The translations under genes were made by a program, and so were the position numbers. Below are positions 61,700 to 64,000 of a DNA stretch of 64,000 nt, piece by piece. The notes beneath the pieces were generated by a model. The model was not told the DNA's origin. It saw only the letters and a list, made by a program, of their open reading frames with translations, and made no database searches. Position 1 is the first letter of the stretch. Each line of letters starts with the position of its first letter. Source of the DNA: Aquatica leii (taxonomy: Eukaryota > Arthropoda > Insecta > Coleoptera > Lampyridae); NCBI GenBank assembly GCA_035610365.1, contig CM069435.1:68011389-68075388 (forward strand), read 5' to 3'.

Positions 61700-62716
61700 A
61701 TTAAATTTGTGAGAGTTGCATAAATTTAGCTTCAAACTGTATACCTTGATATGTTGTTATTATATGTAGGCATCCATAGCGCGCAATCCATTCTTTGACA
61801 AACGTCTCTGCTACTGTTTCAGCGGTTATTTCTTAAATTGGAATTGCTTTTAGCTATTTTGTAAAACGATCAATTAATGTCAAGAAATAATAGTAATTTT
61901 GTACAGTAGGAAGAGGTTCTGTAATATCTATATGTTTATGCTGTAATCTCTGCTCTGGAAGTAAAAATGTGTTAAGTGAACTCCTACTATGTTCTGATTT
62001 TTGGCAATCAACACAGTTACGCGTCCATAGTAAAGTGTATTTGTTCATATCAAGCTACACAAACCGGTCATAAATTAATCTGCTCGTTGTACGTCCACTG
62101 GGATGCAATTTATTGTAAAACATCTTAAAATGTTGATTCCTTAACGATTTAGGTACGTACGGTCGAATTTTTGAATGAGAAGTATCACATAAAACAAGTG
62201 TTGCTTCACCAATAAAGAAAAATTTCTCCAATTTTAACGATGTGTCATCTAAATACTTAAACTCTTCGTCGTTGTTTTGTTTTTGTGCAAATTCTTTTGT
62301 TGCGAAAATGGTAGAAATGGTTATTTCTTTTACGCGTGATAACGCATCGGTTATAACATTATTGTCACCCAAAATGTGTAATAACGTGGTTAACAATTGA
62401 CCAATAAAATTTAGATGAGAAAGTTGACAAGTGTTGCTTTTTCGGGCATTTGACAAAAGGTGTAAATGAACGGTTTGTGATTCCATAATATGACCAATTT
62501 TCTTCCTTCGATTAAGTAACGAAAGTACTTAATGGCTTCATAAATAGCAAGCAGTTCTCTATTGCATCCGCTGTAATTTTGTTGCGTAACAATTAATTTC
62601 TTTGAAAAGAATCTAATTGTTACCATAAACCGTTTGTCTCCAGTACAAAATTTATTTTTAGTACACCCACTTTTCGTAGTTAAAGTAGACACAAAAATGT
62701 CAAATTTTAAACACAA
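61700..62716 (-). mobile_element. Ty3/gypsy RNase H-integrase relic
   Basis: The minus strand has, from 62640, RFFSKKLIVTQQNYSGCNRE, then LLAIYEAIKYFRYLIEGRKL: RNase H with the conserved Glu of RELLA. From about 62420 come HLNFIGQLLTTLLHILGDNN and VITDALSRV. The integrase zinc domain (RPYVPKSLR, then LHPSGRTTSRLIYDRFV, CVDCQKSE) lies at 62165-61985. The core (HKHIDITEPLP, TLIDRFTK, AETVAETFVKEWIARYGCLH) lies at 61955-61780. The second catalytic Asp has become Tyr (TTYQGIQFE). RT, protease and gag are absent. It is not obviously part of the gag-only element to its left, because the order would be wrong for one minus-strand element. Confidence 0.88.
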
Positions 62717-62719
62717 TTT

Positions 62720-63266
62720 TATTCTTCCGGTAAAGTTTGAGGAACGTAAACATCATCTAGCGTTGTGTGTATGCCCCAACAAAGCTTTCATTGTTAAGTA
62801 TTTCACGCACATCCATGTGGATATGAAATATAATATTGTAGCAATCCGCGTGAAATTATGTATATGGGGTAAGTATTTATTTATGGTGTTCGTGGTTTAA
62901 TTTAACTCTTTTGTAATTGCCTGTAGCGGGTTTCCATACCTGCACCCGTGTTCTTTATCTTTGGAGTTGATAAGCTCTTATTGTAATTGAAAAATTTTTA
63001 TGATGACGTTACGTCTTTGAAGTTACACCTACCCTTTTGAGGGATTGAATATAATTACATCAGAGGAAACAATTACCAAATTTACGAAGTTAATTTGAGG
63101 GAAACTCATTCGCTCTTGTTCAGTGATCGTATGAATAAAAAAATGATTTACTTGTGATAACGCCTTATGTACATCTTTGTCAAATTTATTTAAGTTTTAG
63201 GAAATGCTGATAAGGTGCCACTAGCTAGTCGTGTGCTTTGAAGAAAACTAACTGTAAGCATTATAC
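62720..63266. other. No recognisable content
   Basis: The frame 62634-62900 (+) begins antisense to the gypsy RNase H and has no family motif. The rest is AT-rich. Confidence 0.4.
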
Positions 63267-63894
63267 AGTGGAATCTCGATAAGTCGAACCTGGTAAAGCG
63301 GCAATGCTCAATAAAAAGAAAAAATTGCAATTTTCTTTTGAACCACTAAATACGCGGATCTCGAATTATTTATACTTTGTAACGCGAACAAAATATTATT
63401 TCCCTACCAGGTATTAATAGTACATATTTATACTTTATAACTCGAATTTCAAAACACAGGGTTCATAAGTCGAAGTTAGTAAAATACAATAACATTTTAC
63501 TTAGAATTCTCCGAACTTATAGCAGTAAAATAAAAAAAAAAAATGATTGGTGTTGTACGTTAAAAAATGCAATGATATCGAGGATCATGTATTTGGTTCA
63601 TTGTCGAAACTTCTAATCGATAAAAAACCTGCAAATTCTTTAAACCAAAAGAAGATTTATTGAAGTTGTTTGTACAGTTTACTTCACTAATACTTTCAAT
63701 TTACTTTTCTATTTACTTCACTAATACGAGTATGTATATATTTTGTTTGAATATATACATATGTGCGATAAAACTTAAGTCAAATTTTTTTAAATTAATT
63801 AATATATTTAAATATTTAGCCTTTCTAAGACAAACCTCATTAACTCGAAATTTTTAACATTTCTCTTGAAGTTCGAGTTAACAAGATTTTATTG
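63267..63894. mobile_element. Pogo/Tigger-type MITE with TA target duplication
   Basis: The left end CAGTGGAATCTCGATAAGTC (63267) and the reverse complement of the right end (CAATAAAATCTTGTTAACTC, from 63894) match at most positions and continue with gaac. Both are flanked by TA. The CAGT-x-x-AA-x-CTCG end is characteristic of pogo/Tigger elements. Internal copies of taactcgaa and aagtcgaa occur near both ends. At 628 bp it has no transposase; the frame 63660-63857 is low complexity. Confidence 0.85.
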
Positions 63895-64000
63895 TACTTC
63901 TTATTTTAATTCTTAGTATTTTGTTGGTCAGTCGATTGTAATGACGACTGTATACGTACATATTAGGTTGTTAACACAATTAATTATAAAATCGTTTTGT

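Noticed and set aside
59270..62716. One single gypsy element combining gag (59.3-59.9 kb) and pol (61.7-62.7 kb)
   Set aside because: On the minus strand pol would precede gag, and the gag fragment has its own pair of LTRs.
1..64000. tRNA, rRNA or other structural RNA genes
   Set aside because: None recognised by eye. A covariance-model scan was not possible, so small RNAs cannot be excluded.

Overview
The window is eukaryotic and very AT-rich. It is almost certainly insect nuclear DNA, and a beetle-like genome is a weak guess. The evidence is genes split by GT-AG introns, an insulin-family peptide, insect-type BEL/Pao, Ty3/gypsy, Penelope and Tc1/mariner/pogo relics, and many MITEs. There are no bacterial-style operons, rRNAs or CRISPR arrays. 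Most long open frames are remnants of transposable elements or antisense shadows of them.

Two host genes can be supported. (1) A complete small insulin-like peptide gene lies on the minus strand at about 10.40-11.05 kb. It has three short exons separated by introns of 50-51 bp, a TATA box, a signal peptide, a B chain, dibasic processing sites and an A chain with canonical cysteine spacing. (2) The last four exons of an ankyrin-repeat gene lie on the plus strand at 20135-20264, 35506-35646, 35752-35976 and 57373-57707. Their phases agree, and the protein resembles ANKRD33/ANKRD33B (photoreceptor ankyrin repeat protein). Introns of 15.2 kb and 21.4 kb hold most of the transposons in the window. 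The 5' exons were not found and are probably left of the window. If so, the insulin gene sits inside one of its introns on the opposite strand.

Layout. 0.8-1.6 kb: Tc1/mariner relic. 1.7-10.4 kb: gene-poor AT-rich DNA with a perfect 34-bp direct repeat. 10.4-11.05 kb: insulin-like gene. 12.8-13.7 kb: transposase relic. 13.9-17.0 kb: BEL/Pao relic. 17.8 kb: possible LINE scrap. 20.1 kb: ankyrin exon. 20.7-22.1 kb: Ty3/gypsy integrase relic. 23.5-31.2 kb: several MITEs, hAT and LINE scraps, and a 1.18-kb foldback element. 31.86-34.65 kb: a pogo-type element with both termini and TA duplications. 35.5-36.0 kb: two ankyrin exons. 36.6-41.2 kb: second copy of an unclassified dispersed repeat, a Tc1/mariner element with long inverted ends, and a 1.5-kb MITE. 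41.5-46 kb: hairpin, pogo-type and Tc1-like relics. 48.6-49.9 kb: internally deleted Tc1/mariner derivative. 50.0-56.1 kb: BEL/Pao element with both LTRs, split by a Penelope-like fragment and a foldback MITE. 57.4-58.3 kb: terminal ankyrin exon and 3' UTR. 58.5-60.7 kb: gypsy element with two LTRs and gag but no pol. 60.8-62.7 kb: MITE-like inverted repeat and gypsy RNase H/integrase relic. 63.3-63.9 kb: pogo/Tigger-type MITE.

No new gene system was found. The most notable items are the compact insulin-like gene, the nested insertions in the BEL/Pao element, the 84-bp hairpin with a hammerhead-like core beside the Penelope endonuclease fragment, and several MITE families with visible autonomous relatives.
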